Shown here one piece after another: positions 41,513 through 49,443 of a stretch of DNA of 64,000 bases. Each line of letters starts with the position of its first letter. Position 1 is the stretch's first letter. The translations under genes were made by a program, and so were the position numbers. This stretch comes from Bacillota bacterium (lineage in GTDB: Bacteria; Bacillota; Clostridia; Christensenellales; SZUA-584), in contig JAEZJG010000022.1 of NCBI GenBank assembly GCA_023415795.1, forward strand, positions 124,001 through 188,000. The letters are read 5' to 3'. The notes beneath the pieces were generated by a model. That model made no database searches and was not told the DNA's origin. It saw nothing but the letters and a program-made list of their open reading frames with translations.

Positions 41513-43012
41513 ATGAGATATGTAGCTGGTATTGACGTAGGCACGTCGGGCGTCAAATGCATTTTGGTGGGAGAGGACGGCCATGTCGCCGCATCCCAGA
41601 CAAGAACCTATCCGCTGAGCACTCCTTTCGAAGGCTGGTCTGAGCAGGACCCGGCAGACTGGTGGGCCGGTACCTGCGACGCGATGAAGGTGGCTGTGGC
41701 AGAGAGCGGCGCAGCGCCGTCGGACATCGTGGGCGTTTCGTTCTCTGGACAGATGCATGGCTTGGTGGCGCTGGACGCGGACGACAACGTGATCCGTCCC
41801 GCGATACTCTGGAACGATCAGCGCACCGAGAAGGAATGCGAAGAGATCATCGCGGCGGCGGGCGGCCTTGAGGGGCTGCTGTCGTACACCAACAACACGA
41901 TGCTAACCGGCTACACGGGCGGCAAAATACTTTGGATGCGCAAGCACGAGCCGGACAACTTTGCCCGCATGCGCCACTTCCTGATGCCTAAGGACTATAT
42001 CCGCTTCAAACTGTCGGGCGAGAAGTGCACCGAGGTGTCCGATGCCTCCGGCACGGGCTTCTTCAATGTTGAGAAGCGCGTGTTCAACTTCGAGCTGATC
42101 GACCTGCTTGGCTTCGATCGTTCGGTGTTCCCCAAGGCGCTGGAGTCGGACGAACTGGCGGGTCACGTCACCAAGGAAGCGGCGGCGCTCACGGGCTTGC
42201 CCGAAGGTCTTGCCGTGTACGCGGGCGGCGGCGACGCGGTCATCCAGACGACGGGCATGGGCATTGTGAAGGAAGGCACCATCGGCTTTATCATCGGCAC
42301 GTCGGGCGTGGTCTCGATGGCTCTGGACGGTTTTGGCTACAACGAGGGCGGCAGGCTGCAATACTTCTGCAACAACGACAAGAATAAGTGGCAGGCGTTT
42401 GGCTGCCAGCTGTCTTCCGGCGGCTCGATGGAGTGGTTCAAGAACACATTCTACGGCAACGTGGAAGACCCGTTCAAGCACATAAACGCGGGCGCGGAGG
42501 CCAGTCAGGCGGGCGCAAACGGTGTGATATTCCTTCCGTATCTCACGGGCGAGCGTGCGCCCCATGCCGATCCGTACGCCAGAGGCGTGTTTTACGGCCT
42601 GTCCATCACCAGCAACCTGGGCGATATGGCGCGTGCCGTGATGGAAGGCGTGGTGTTCGGGCTGCGCGAGACATATGAGCTGATACTGCTCGCCAAGCCG
42701 GATATGAAGCCCACTGAGGTGGTGTCGTCGGGCGGCGCGTCCAAGAGCCGTCTGTGGCGTCAGATTCAGGCCGACATCATGGGTCTGCCGGTGAAGACGC
42801 TGACGGGCGCGGCCGAGGGAGGCGCGTACGGCGCGGCTGTGGTGGCCGGCGTGGGTGCAGGGCTGTGGGGCAGCATCGAGGATGCGGCGCAGATGCTCAA
42901 GGTGGAAACCGTCACCGAGCCGATCCACGAAAACGTGGAGAAGTACAACAAGATCATCAAGACTTACTCGGGGCTGTATCAGGACTTGAAGCAGCGTTTT
43001 CGCGAAGTGTAA
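41513..43012 (+). CDS. xylB: Xylulokinase
   Basis: FGGY-family kinase that phosphorylates D-xylulose to the pentose-phosphate intermediate. From ATG 41513 (AAGGAG seven bases before) it has 499 residues. GIDVGTSGVKCILV is the N-terminal phosphate loop, SFSGQMHGLV and LWNDQRT the sugar site, with the catalytic Asp in GGGDAVIQTTG, and SSGGASKSRLWRQIQADIMG the C-terminal signature. The SGQMHG block separates it from glycerol and rhamnulose kinases. It stands alone, with no xylose isomerase next to it. Confidence 0.93.
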   Translation: MRYVAGIDVGTSGVKCILVGEDGHVAASQTRTYPLSTPFEGWSEQDPADWWAGTCDAMKVAVAESGAAPSDIVGVSFSGQMHGLVALDADDNVIRPAILWNDQRTEKECEEIIAAAGGLEGLLSYTNNTMLTGYTGGKILWMRKHEPDNFARMRHFLMPKDYIRFKLSGEKCTEVSDASGTGFFNVEKRVFNFELIDLLGFDRSVFPKALESDELAGHVTKEAAALTGLPEGLAVYAGGGDAVIQTTGMGIVKEGTIGFIIGTSGVVSMALDGFGYNEGGRLQYFCNNDKNKWQAFGCQLSSGGSMEWFKNTFYGNVEDPFKHINAGAEASQAGANGVIFLPYLTGERAPHADPYARGVFYGLSITSNLGDMARAVMEGVVFGLRETYELILLAKPDMKPTEVVSSGGASKSRLWRQIQADIMGLPVKTLTGAAEGGAYGAAVVAGVGAGLWGSIEDAAQMLKVETVTEPIHENVEKYNKIIKTYSGLYQDLKQRFREV

Positions 43013-43023
43013 ACAAGATCAGC

Positions 43024-43063
43024 AGCACCCCCGCGCAGCAGCACAGCACGGGGGTGCTTTTTT
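43024..43063 (+). terminator. Terminator after xylB
   Basis: AGCACCCCCG and CGGGGGTGCT form a perfect 10-bp stem with a 15-base loop, then six T. Confidence 0.9.
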
Positions 43064-43089
43064 GATACTTGTTCTGGGCAATTATAGTC

Positions 43090-43154
43090 GGATTCTCCAG
43101 GGAGGAATCCCTTGAGCGAAGGGATGGAGGCAGAGCCTCCATGGTCTTTGACCT
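43090..43154 (+). repeat. Dispersed repeat, family 1, copy D
   Basis: GGATTCTCCAGGGAGGAATC, inverted CCCTTGAGC, GGAGGCAGAGCCTCC and ATGGTCTTTGACCTT. Intact, between xylB and ogt. Confidence 0.8.
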
Positions 43155-43236
43155 TGATCACAGCGCAAGCGGGTAGCCAGCGCGTTTTGGCGTGTGGTAT
43201 AATCGGATATATTATCACGCAAACGGGGGAATTAAC

Positions 43237-43704
43237 ATGCGTATCGCCTGCCATGCCGACACACCGTTCGGTACCGTCACCGCGCTGTATGAGGACGGCG
43301 TTATCCGCCGTGTGCTGTTTCCGAACGAAGCACCGGGTGCGGGCTTTCAGACAGACGATACGCTGCCCTTCGCGGCGCAGATGGCGGAATACTTCGCCGG
43401 AGCTCGGCGCACCTTCGAGCTGCCGCTGTTTCTGCCCGGCACGCCTTTTCGTCAGACGGTGTACCAAACCACCGTACGCATCCCGTACGGCGCAACAGCC
43501 ACCTACGGAGAGCTGGCGATGGCTGCGGGCTTTCCGCTGGCGATGCGCGCTGTGGGCACCGCGATGAAACACAACCCGCTGCCCATCCTCGTCCCCTGCC
43601 ACCGCGTCGTCCACAAGGCGGCCAACTGCGCGGCTTACGGCGGCGGTTTGGACGTGAAGAACCTGCTGCTGGAGCTGGAAGCACGCTATGCAGCAAAAAA
43701 ATAA
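43237..43704 (+). CDS. ogt: Methylated-DNA--[protein]-cysteine S-methyltransferase
   Basis: A suicide repair protein that takes the methyl group from O6-methylguanine. 155 residues from ATG 43237 (GGGGGAA upstream). The active-site block is ILVPCHRVVH with the acceptor Cys near 122; the helix-turn-helix IPYGATATYGELAMAAG binds DNA, and the Arg finger is in AMRAVGTAM. The N-terminal domain is short, as in Ogt. In the middle of the recognition region NCAAYGGGLDVK replaces the usual G-x-L-G-G-Y-x-G-G. It is a single gene. Confidence 0.94.
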   Translation: MRIACHADTPFGTVTALYEDGVIRRVLFPNEAPGAGFQTDDTLPFAAQMAEYFAGARRTFELPLFLPGTPFRQTVYQTTVRIPYGATATYGELAMAAGFPLAMRAVGTAMKHNPLPILVPCHRVVHKAANCAAYGGGLDVKNLLLELEARYAAKK

Positions 43705-43720
43705 TTTTTTAGCTAGAGTA

Positions 43721-44272
43721 TCAATTCTCTTCTGCCTGATACAACTTGTCGCAAGTTAACTGTATCGTCTCAGCGCCCCCATCCCATTTTAGATCAAGCG
43801 TGATGTTGCGAAGCAGTTCAAACATGGCTTCTTTATCCACCTTCGATTCCTCCAACCATTCATCAGCTTCAACCAGAGCATCGAATGCATAAGATGCCCC
43901 ATTAGCGGTTGTCTGAGGAATTAAATCGCATGGTTCAAAAATATCATATCGCATGATGCCGGAGGCTATGATACTGGATGCCTCTTCGTAAAACAATATA
44001 ACAGCGAAGAAGTTTCGCATCACATCTGTCGTCTTATTCTTGATTGCGATGGAGAAAAGAATCCTATCTTGCTTTGATTCCTCATCGTAATGTATCTCCC
44101 ACTTTTCAACTTTAAGGTCGAAATTATCGCTCAAGTCGGTATATATTTTTCCTGATGCCGTGTTATAGAAATACTTGTCTCCTTCGTTTTCCGCATTAGC
44201 AATTTTCGAGCATCCAACCAGAAAAAACAGACATATTAGTATTACTATAAAGCTCAATTTTTTATAATTCAT
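43721..44272 (-). CDS. Hypothetical lipoprotein
   Basis: A 183-residue exported protein from an AT-rich gene. From ATG 44272 (GAGG upstream) a signal peptide MNYKKLSFIVILICLFFLVG ends in the lipobox Cys (LVGC). The mature part has alternating hydrophobic residues suggesting one beta-sandwich of the FxLYD/DUF4352 kind (KVEKWEIHYDEESKQDRILF, IKNKTTDVMRNFFAV), but no firm family is recognised. The frame is open 27 codons upstream without a ribosome site. It is convergent with ogt and has no partner. Confidence 0.75.
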   Translation of the reverse strand: MNYKKLSFIVILICLFFLVGCSKIANAENEGDKYFYNTASGKIYTDLSDNFDLKVEKWEIHYDEESKQDRILFSIAIKNKTTDVMRNFFAVILFYEEASSIIASGIMRYDIFEPCDLIPQTTANGASYAFDALVEADEWLEESKVDKEAMFELLRNITLDLKWDGGAETIQLTCDKLYQAEEN

Positions 44273-44475
44273 TCTAAACCTCAAAAAGAAATTGCAAACC
44301 AATAAGAAATAAATGGATTGTAAATATGCCAATTTCCATTTTAACAGAGACATTTGCTAAGTCAAGAAATATTATAACATTGCAGTATTTATTATCTTGT
44401 TGTTTTTATATCATGTTTATTTATTGCTATTGCTGTGATAGAATGTGCCTGTATTTTTAGGGGGCATGCTTTTTT

Positions 44476-45318
44476 ATGTTGAGTTTTAGCTTAGATACTG
44501 TGCTGATGGCGTTTGGACTGACGCTGTTTGCAGGGCTTTCCACAGGCATCGGCAGCCTGATCGCACTGCTGGCCAAGCGCACGAACACGCGCTTTTTATC
44601 CGTCGTGTTGGGCTTCTCGGCAGGCGTGATGATCTATGTGTCCATGATCGAGATATTCGCCGAATCCAACCGTCTGCTGACGGAATCGCTGGGCAGCCCC
44701 GGCGGCTCATGGGTGACGGTGGCGGGTTTCTTCGGCGGCATACTGATTATCGCGCTGATCGACAAGCTGGTGCCCGCTGCCGATAACCCGCACGAAATGC
44801 GCAAGGTAGAAAGCATGTCGGGTGCTGTCGAGCTGTCCGAAGTGCAAAGTTGCCCGCAGCATCAGGGTAAGCTGATGCGGCTGGGCATATTCACCGCGCT
44901 GGCCATTGGCATTCACAACTTTCCCGAGGGCATCGCCACTTTTATATCCGGCCTGAAGGAGCCGTCGCTGGGCATCACCATAGCGGTGGCAGTTGCCATC
45001 CACAACATACCCGAGGGCATTGCCGTATCGGTGCCTATCTACTACGCCACGGGCAGCCATCGCAAGGCGTTCCGCTGGTCGTTGCTGTCCGGCCTGTCCG
45101 AACCGCTGGGGGCACTCGCGGCTTATCTAATATTGATGCCCTTCCTGTCGGATGTAATGTTCGGCATTATATTCGCCGCTGTGGCGGGCATCATGGTGTT
45201 CATCTCGCTGGACGAGATACTGCCGACGGCACGCGAATATGGCGAGCCGCACCTGTCGATATACGGCATGGTGGCGGGAATGGCCGTGATGGCGGTCAGT
45301 CTGCTGCTGTTCCTGTAG
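44476..45318 (+). CDS. zupT: ZIP-family metal transporter (ZupT-like)
   Basis: Inner-membrane importer of zinc and other divalent cations. 280 residues, about eight membrane segments. The two binding motifs in helices 4 and 5, GIHNFPEGIATF and AIHNIPEGIAVSVPIYY, are the ZupT/ZIP GufA-subfamily signatures, and the loop before them contains the short EVQSCPQHQGK metal-like patch. AGGGGGC precedes the ATG. It is a single gene followed by a terminator. Direction and specificity are inferred from family only. The window also encodes a P1B exporter and a CDF exporter, so zinc or manganese homeostasis is well represented. Confidence 0.92.
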   Translation: MLSFSLDTVLMAFGLTLFAGLSTGIGSLIALLAKRTNTRFLSVVLGFSAGVMIYVSMIEIFAESNRLLTESLGSPGGSWVTVAGFFGGILIIALIDKLVPAADNPHEMRKVESMSGAVELSEVQSCPQHQGKLMRLGIFTALAIGIHNFPEGIATFISGLKEPSLGITIAVAVAIHNIPEGIAVSVPIYYATGSHRKAFRWSLLSGLSEPLGALAAYLILMPFLSDVMFGIIFAAVAGIMVFISLDEILPTAREYGEPHLSIYGMVAGMAVMAVSLLLFL

Positions 45319-45384
45319 CGGGGGCAGACTAAAAGACCTGCGAAAGCCAAACCTCCACGGTTATAAACCTTTATCTGCACATCG

Positions 45385-45418
45385 AATCGGTTTGCGAAAG
45401 CCGGTTTTTTTTGTATCG
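45385..45418 (+). terminator. Terminator after zupT
   Basis: CGGTTT-GCG-AAAGCCG stem (one bulge) followed by eight T, 67 bases beyond the stop. Confidence 0.7.
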
Positions 45419-45510
45419 TCTGAGCATATAGAGCGGCTAGCATCGCCGTCGTTTATGCACACACTAACAAACGTTCGAGATTTCAATTTAACCGTTTGCG
45501 TGATTCCCTA

Positions 45511-45537
45511 TAAATTTTTCGTGGTTTCAGCCGATAT
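45511..45537 (+). promoter_or_regulatory. Sigma-D (sigma-28) type promoter of the pilus operon
   Basis: TAAA, exactly 15 bases, GCCGATAT. This matches the motility/flagellar sigma factor consensus TAAA-N15-GCCGATAA almost perfectly and lies 74 bases upstream of pilT. No sigma-A -35 is seen with it. Confidence 0.8.
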
Positions 45538-45544
45538 ATAATTT

Positions 45545-45577
45545 GTATGCCATGTGATTTGCACGTGCCTGGCATAC
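45545..45577 (+). other. Hairpin in the pilT leader
   Basis: GTATGCCA-17-TGGCATAC, perfect 8-bp arms, between the sigma-D promoter and pilT. It has no T-run; it could be an mRNA-stability or binding element. No c-di-GMP riboswitch consensus was found here. Confidence 0.5.
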
Positions 45578-45610
45578 CAGAACGGATTCTGATGAAAGAG
45601 GCAAGAGGCT

Positions 45611-46687
45611 ATGGCGTGCACCGTACTTGATAATCTGCTGGAGAAATCCAAGCAGTATCACGCAACCGATATCCATATCTGTGTCGGCTCCTTCCCGCTT
45701 ATGCGCGTAAATGCAAAGCTGGAGGTGATTCCCGGCACATCCGTATTCTCCGCCGAGGAAGTGGCCGGTATCGTCGGGTCGTGTCTGGACCCTGTGAAGA
45801 TGGACCGGCTGACGCGTAACAAGGTGGTTGATTTTTCTTATTCACGTAGCGGCTTTGGCCGTTTTCGCTGCAATATCTATAAGCAGCGCGGCACTTATGC
45901 CATCGCGGTGCGCATGCTGCCGCTGGCCATACCCGAATTTTCGGAGCTGGGGCTGCCGGATACCGTGCTGCAATTCGCGAAGCATACCACCGGCCTTGTG
46001 CTGCTGACCGGCGCAACGGGCTGCGGCAAGTCAACCACGCTCGCCAGCCTGCTCAACATCATGAACCGCGATTACAGCTATCACATACTGACCATTGAAG
46101 ACCCGGTGGAATATCTGCACAGCCACGGACAAAGCCTTGTCACCCAGCGCGAGATCGGCGAGGATGCGTCCTCGTTTGCATCGGCGCTGCGTTCCGCGCT
46201 GCGGCAGGACCCTGATGTGATCATGGTGGGCGAGATGCGCGATCAGGAGACGATATCCATCGCGCTGTCGGCGGCAGAGACGGGGCATCTGGTGTTCTCC
46301 ACGCTGCACACCATCGGTTCTGTGAAGACGATAGATCGCATACTGGATTCGTTCCCCACCGACCAGCAGAACCAGATACGTAGTCAGCTGGCCACCGTAC
46401 TTCAGGGCATTGTCTCTCAGGTGCTGCTGCCGCGCAAAAATGGTGAGGGGTTAGTGGCGGCGTGTGAGGTGATGGTGGTGACACCCGCAGTGCGCAACCT
46501 GATACGCGAGGGCAAGCATTATCAAATCGGCAATATCATACAGACAGGCAAGGAGCTGGGCATGGGCTCGTTGGAGCGCAGCCTAGCAGAGCTGGCCGCA
46601 CAGAATGTGGTGGACGAGAAAACGGCAAGGATAAAAGCGCAGGATGTGACGCTGTTCGAGCAATATCTGGCGCTTGCCAAACGATAG
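45611..46687 (+). CDS. pilT: PilT-type twitching/retraction ATPase
   Basis: Hexameric secretion ATPase of the type IV pilus. 358 residues: an N-terminal PAS-like domain (HATDIHICVGSFPLMRVN), Walker A GATGCGKSTT near residue 138, Asp box TIEDPVEYLHS, Walker B DPDVIMVGEMRD, His box STLHTIGS, and the C-terminal AVRNLIREGK that corresponds to the PilT hallmark AIRNLIRE. That motif marks PilT rather than PilB. It is the first gene of a six-gene operon that holds no second ATPase. Confidence 0.94.
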   Translation: MACTVLDNLLEKSKQYHATDIHICVGSFPLMRVNAKLEVIPGTSVFSAEEVAGIVGSCLDPVKMDRLTRNKVVDFSYSRSGFGRFRCNIYKQRGTYAIAVRMLPLAIPEFSELGLPDTVLQFAKHTTGLVLLTGATGCGKSTTLASLLNIMNRDYSYHILTIEDPVEYLHSHGQSLVTQREIGEDASSFASALRSALRQDPDVIMVGEMRDQETISIALSAAETGHLVFSTLHTIGSVKTIDRILDSFPTDQQNQIRSQLATVLQGIVSQVLLPRKNGEGLVAACEVMVVTPAVRNLIREGKHYQIGNIIQTGKELGMGSLERSLAELAAQNVVDEKTARIKAQDVTLFEQYLALAKR

Positions 46688-46700
46688 AAGGAGACTGTAT

Positions 46701-47750
46701 ATGAGCAGAGCCAAGGAACTTTCCAGCGCGGATCTGTCGTCACTGTCGCGACAGCTCGCGCTTGTTGTGGATTCCGACCTGTCACTGCAGGAGGGGCTGG
46801 AGCTGATCTCTCAGCAAACCAAATCGAAATCGGCACAGCAGATGCTGCAGCGTGTGAAAGACCGCGTCATTGAAGGGCATGCGTTGTCCGAAGCGTTTGC
46901 GAACGAGCAGAGGTCTCTGCCTGTCTTCTACATACAGATGCTCAAGATGGGTGAGCAGAGCGGCAATCTGGTGCGCGTACTGACACGCGTGGCGGATTCG
47001 TACGACAAGGAAGCCAAGATTGCCGCAAAGGTGATGTCTGCTGTCACCTACCCGCTGATACTGACTGTGCTGATGCTGTGCGTGATCGTGCTGCTGCTGG
47101 TGGAGGTGCTGCCCATGTTTGAGGAGGTGCTCTCCTCGCTGGGCGGCGAGCTACCCGGCATCACGCGGGCGCTGATGGACGTGGGTACTTTTATCGGAGA
47201 CTACTTCTATATATTACTGGCGGTGATCGCCGCGGGGGTGCTGGCTGTTATCATACTGAGGCAGAGCCCGCGTGGAAGAGAACTGCTGGACGCGTACAAG
47301 CTGAAAATTCCGGTACGCCGGGGCATCACGCGCAGCATATGCGCGGTGCGTTTCTCGCGCAACCTGGCGATGCTGCTGCGCAGTGGTATCACGCTGGCCA
47401 CCAGCGTCCGCATGACAGCTGCTGTGGTGATGAACTCACGCATCGAGGCGCTGATGCTCAAGGCGGCGGAAAGCATCGAACAGGGGGAGACGCTGCGTGA
47501 GGCGCTGCTGACGTTGGGGCTGTTCCCCGGACTGCTGCTGCGCATACTGGCGGTGGCGGAGAACACGGGGCACACGGATGATATGCTCGACAGAGCTGCG
47601 GACGTAATGGAAGAGGAGCTCGATGAGCGGCTGACCAAGCTGACGACAGTGCTGGAACCCGCGCTCATTATTGTACTGTCCGTGATCGTGGGTGTCGTGC
47701 TGGTGTCCGTGATACTACCCGTTGCCCGCATCATGAACGCGGTGGGGTAA
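46701..47750 (+). CDS. pilC: Type IV pilus inner-membrane platform protein
   Basis: Platform protein (GspF/PilC family) that transmits ATPase motion to the pilin array. 349 residues from ATG 46701 (AAGGAG upstream). It has the two T2SF repeats, each with a cytoplasmic helical bundle and membrane helices: SRQLALVVDSDLSLQEGLEL near the start and FSRNLAMLLRSGITLATSV near 215, with the glycine-rich TGHTDDMLDRAADVMEEELDERL. It starts 13 bases after pilT. Confidence 0.94.
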   Translation: MSRAKELSSADLSSLSRQLALVVDSDLSLQEGLELISQQTKSKSAQQMLQRVKDRVIEGHALSEAFANEQRSLPVFYIQMLKMGEQSGNLVRVLTRVADSYDKEAKIAAKVMSAVTYPLILTVLMLCVIVLLLVEVLPMFEEVLSSLGGELPGITRALMDVGTFIGDYFYILLAVIAAGVLAVIILRQSPRGRELLDAYKLKIPVRRGITRSICAVRFSRNLAMLLRSGITLATSVRMTAAVVMNSRIEALMLKAAESIEQGETLREALLTLGLFPGLLLRILAVAENTGHTDDMLDRAADVMEEELDERLTKLTTVLEPALIIVLSVIVGVVLVSVILPVARIMNAVG

Positions 47751-47754
47751 GGCC

Positions 47755-48078
47755 ATGAGAAAGTTGAGTCTGCCCATTGTCTCTATGATCGTCAGCCTTG
47801 TGATAATGGGTGTGCTAGCGCTGGTTGTGATAATCAGCGTGAGCAATTGCGCCAGCAGCTATGACGAACGCAGGCTGGATGAGATACGCAGCACTGTGAT
47901 CAGCAGCGTGTCGCAATGCTATGCGCTGGAGGGCGAATACCCGGCTGATCTTGGCTATCTGGAGGATAATTACGGGCTGATTATGGACAGGAGCCAATAC
48001 ATTTACCATTATGAGCTGTTCGCGTCCAACATCTTCCCGGATGTGAAGGTGCTCTACTTACGGGATACGGGGGAGTGA
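47755..48078 (+). CDS. Pilin-like membrane protein
   Basis: 107 residues: a short basic N-terminus (MRKLSLP), one hydrophobic helix to about residue 30, then a small globular part with CYALEGEYPADLGYLEDNYG, a pattern seen in type II/IV pseudopilin-like domains (a helix followed by a P-x-D-L loop). The classical prepilin cleavage site G/FTLIE is absent, so it may not be processed by PilD. It starts 4 bases after pilC. Confidence 0.7.
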   Translation: MRKLSLPIVSMIVSLVIMGVLALVVIISVSNCASSYDERRLDEIRSTVISSVSQCYALEGEYPADLGYLEDNYGLIMDRSQYIYHYELFASNIFPDVKVLYLRDTGE

Positions 48079-48080
48079 GC

Positions 48081-48554
48081 ATGCATACGAGAAGCAAGGT
48101 GCTTGCGATAGAATCCATTGCTGTCATGCTGGTGCTGATACTCTTTGCGTTTGTGGTGATGATGCTGATCAGCTCTGGATCGCGTGCGTATGGCAGCATA
48201 CTCAGCGACAAGGAAATGACGGAGAGCGCGCGCGTGGCATATTCCTACATCAATATGAAGATCAAACAAAACGATACGGCGGGCAGCGTGGACGTTGTGG
48301 ACACGCCGTACGGCAGTGCCATCAAAATTGAAATCGAGGAAGGCTACTGCACCTATATATTCAGTGCGGAGGGCGGGTTATACGAATGCCTGACGCTGGA
48401 CGGCATTGAACCGTCGGTGGAAGCGGGCAACCTGATTACCAAGATCGGAGGGCTGAACGTTGATCGGGACGGCGCTTTGCTGCACATACGGTGCATTAGT
48501 GAGAGCGATGATGGCTCAAAGGTGCTGGAAGGGGTGGTGAGCCTCCGAACATGA
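48081..48554 (+). CDS. DUF4860-like pilus operon membrane protein
   Basis: 157 residues with one N-terminal hydrophobic helix (ESIAVMLVLILFAFVVMMLIS) and an extracytoplasmic domain of alternating strands (GSAIKIEIEEGYCTYIFSAEGG). It resembles the DUF4860 proteins that accompany pilC and pseudopilins in Clostridia. GGGGG lies before the ATG; a GTG two codons earlier overlaps the preceding stop. The next gene overlaps its end (ATGA). Confidence 0.65.
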   Translation: MHTRSKVLAIESIAVMLVLILFAFVVMMLISSGSRAYGSILSDKEMTESARVAYSYINMKIKQNDTAGSVDVVDTPYGSAIKIEIEEGYCTYIFSAEGGLYECLTLDGIEPSVEAGNLITKIGGLNVDRDGALLHIRCISESDDGSKVLEGVVSLRT

Positions 48555-48967
48555 AGATAAACGGAAAACAGGGGTTCACCCTGATTGAGGTCATCATATC
48601 CATCGCCGCGCTGGGCATCATCTGCGCGGTGCTGCTTAAGCTGTTTGTGCTGGCGGGGGATACCAACCGACGCGCCGGTGATGTGCAGGAGGCGCAGGTG
48701 GCAGTGTCCACGGTTGCGGAAACGCTGGTCGGAGCGGATAGTGCGGAGGACGGACTGACGCGACTGGGGCTGAGCGCACGCACGGGCAGTGCGGCGGGGC
48801 GTTATAAGTTGTCTCAAGGCGAAATGCACGTGGTACTGGACATCAGCGAACCGCCGTACGACTACCCCGGGGAGCTGTACGACATTACCGTTACGGCATC
48901 GGAAAACAATAAGGAGCTTGCGGTCATCAACACAGCAGTTTATTACGGAGGTGCGGCGCATGATTAG
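48551..48967 (+). CDS. Type IV pilin-like protein with prepilin cleavage site
   Basis: 138 residues with the class III signal KQGFTLIEVIISIAALGII: cleavage after Gly8 by a prepilin peptidase, Glu at position +5, and a hydrophobic helix. The globular domain is short and strand-rich. It is the only protein in the operon with the classical motif. It overlaps the preceding gene by 4 bases and the following by 8, so it is tightly coupled. A prepilin peptidase gene is not in the window. Confidence 0.88.
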   Translation: MKINGKQGFTLIEVIISIAALGIICAVLLKLFVLAGDTNRRAGDVQEAQVAVSTVAETLVGADSAEDGLTRLGLSARTGSAAGRYKLSQGEMHVVLDISEPPYDYPGELYDITVTASENNKELAVINTAVYYGGAAHD

Positions 48968-49379
48968 GCTGCTGGCATCCAAAAGGGGCGCGTCGTCCGT
49001 ACTTGTCATACTGCTGCTGCTGGTGCTGATGGTGTTTGGCATTGCGGCGCTCACCACCTCGTTGTCTGGCTTAAGGCTGGGGCAAAAGGTGACGGACTGG
49101 AGCAACGCGTATTACACCGCCGAGGGCGTGGCGGCACACCGCTGGGCGGAGATTGACGCGGCGGTCGGCGAAGCGGGTCAGCGCGATGCTGCGGGCTTTG
49201 AGAAGGCGCTGGCGGATAAGCTGGCGGAACTGGATTTCGAAGCGCAGCTTGCAAGCACCGAAGAGGGCTTTGCCGTAACGTATGAGGTGCGGGAGGGGAA
49301 TATCGGTCTGCATGTGACGCTGGCACTGGGCAAGGATGGCTCTGTGCTGCGCCCTGTGGAATGGTATCAAATAAGTTAG
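48960..49379 (+). CDS. PilX-like minor pilin operon protein
   Basis: 139 residues from ATG 48960, with GGAGG inside the preceding gene. The N-terminus RLLASKRGASSVLVILLLLVLMVFGIAALTTS has the R-G-(A/S) start and hydrophobic helix of PilX N-terminal-domain proteins; the rest is helical (AEGVAAHRWAEIDAAV) followed by strands. It closes the pilus operon; no terminator is evident before the next gene. Confidence 0.75.
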   Translation: MIRLLASKRGASSVLVILLLLVLMVFGIAALTTSLSGLRLGQKVTDWSNAYYTAEGVAAHRWAEIDAAVGEAGQRDAAGFEKALADKLAELDFEAQLASTEEGFAVTYEVREGNIGLHVTLALGKDGSVLRPVEWYQIS

Positions 49380-49443
49380 AAGCTGCAATAAGGGTATTGT
49401 TGAATACGACGGAACGTATATTTTCAACCGAAGGAACGGTAAC

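Noticed and set aside
45319..45610. Search for a c-di-GMP riboswitch ahead of the pilus operon
   Set aside because: GCGAAAGCC-like pieces occur at 45350 and 45395, but the full class I or II core is not there; the second is part of a terminator.
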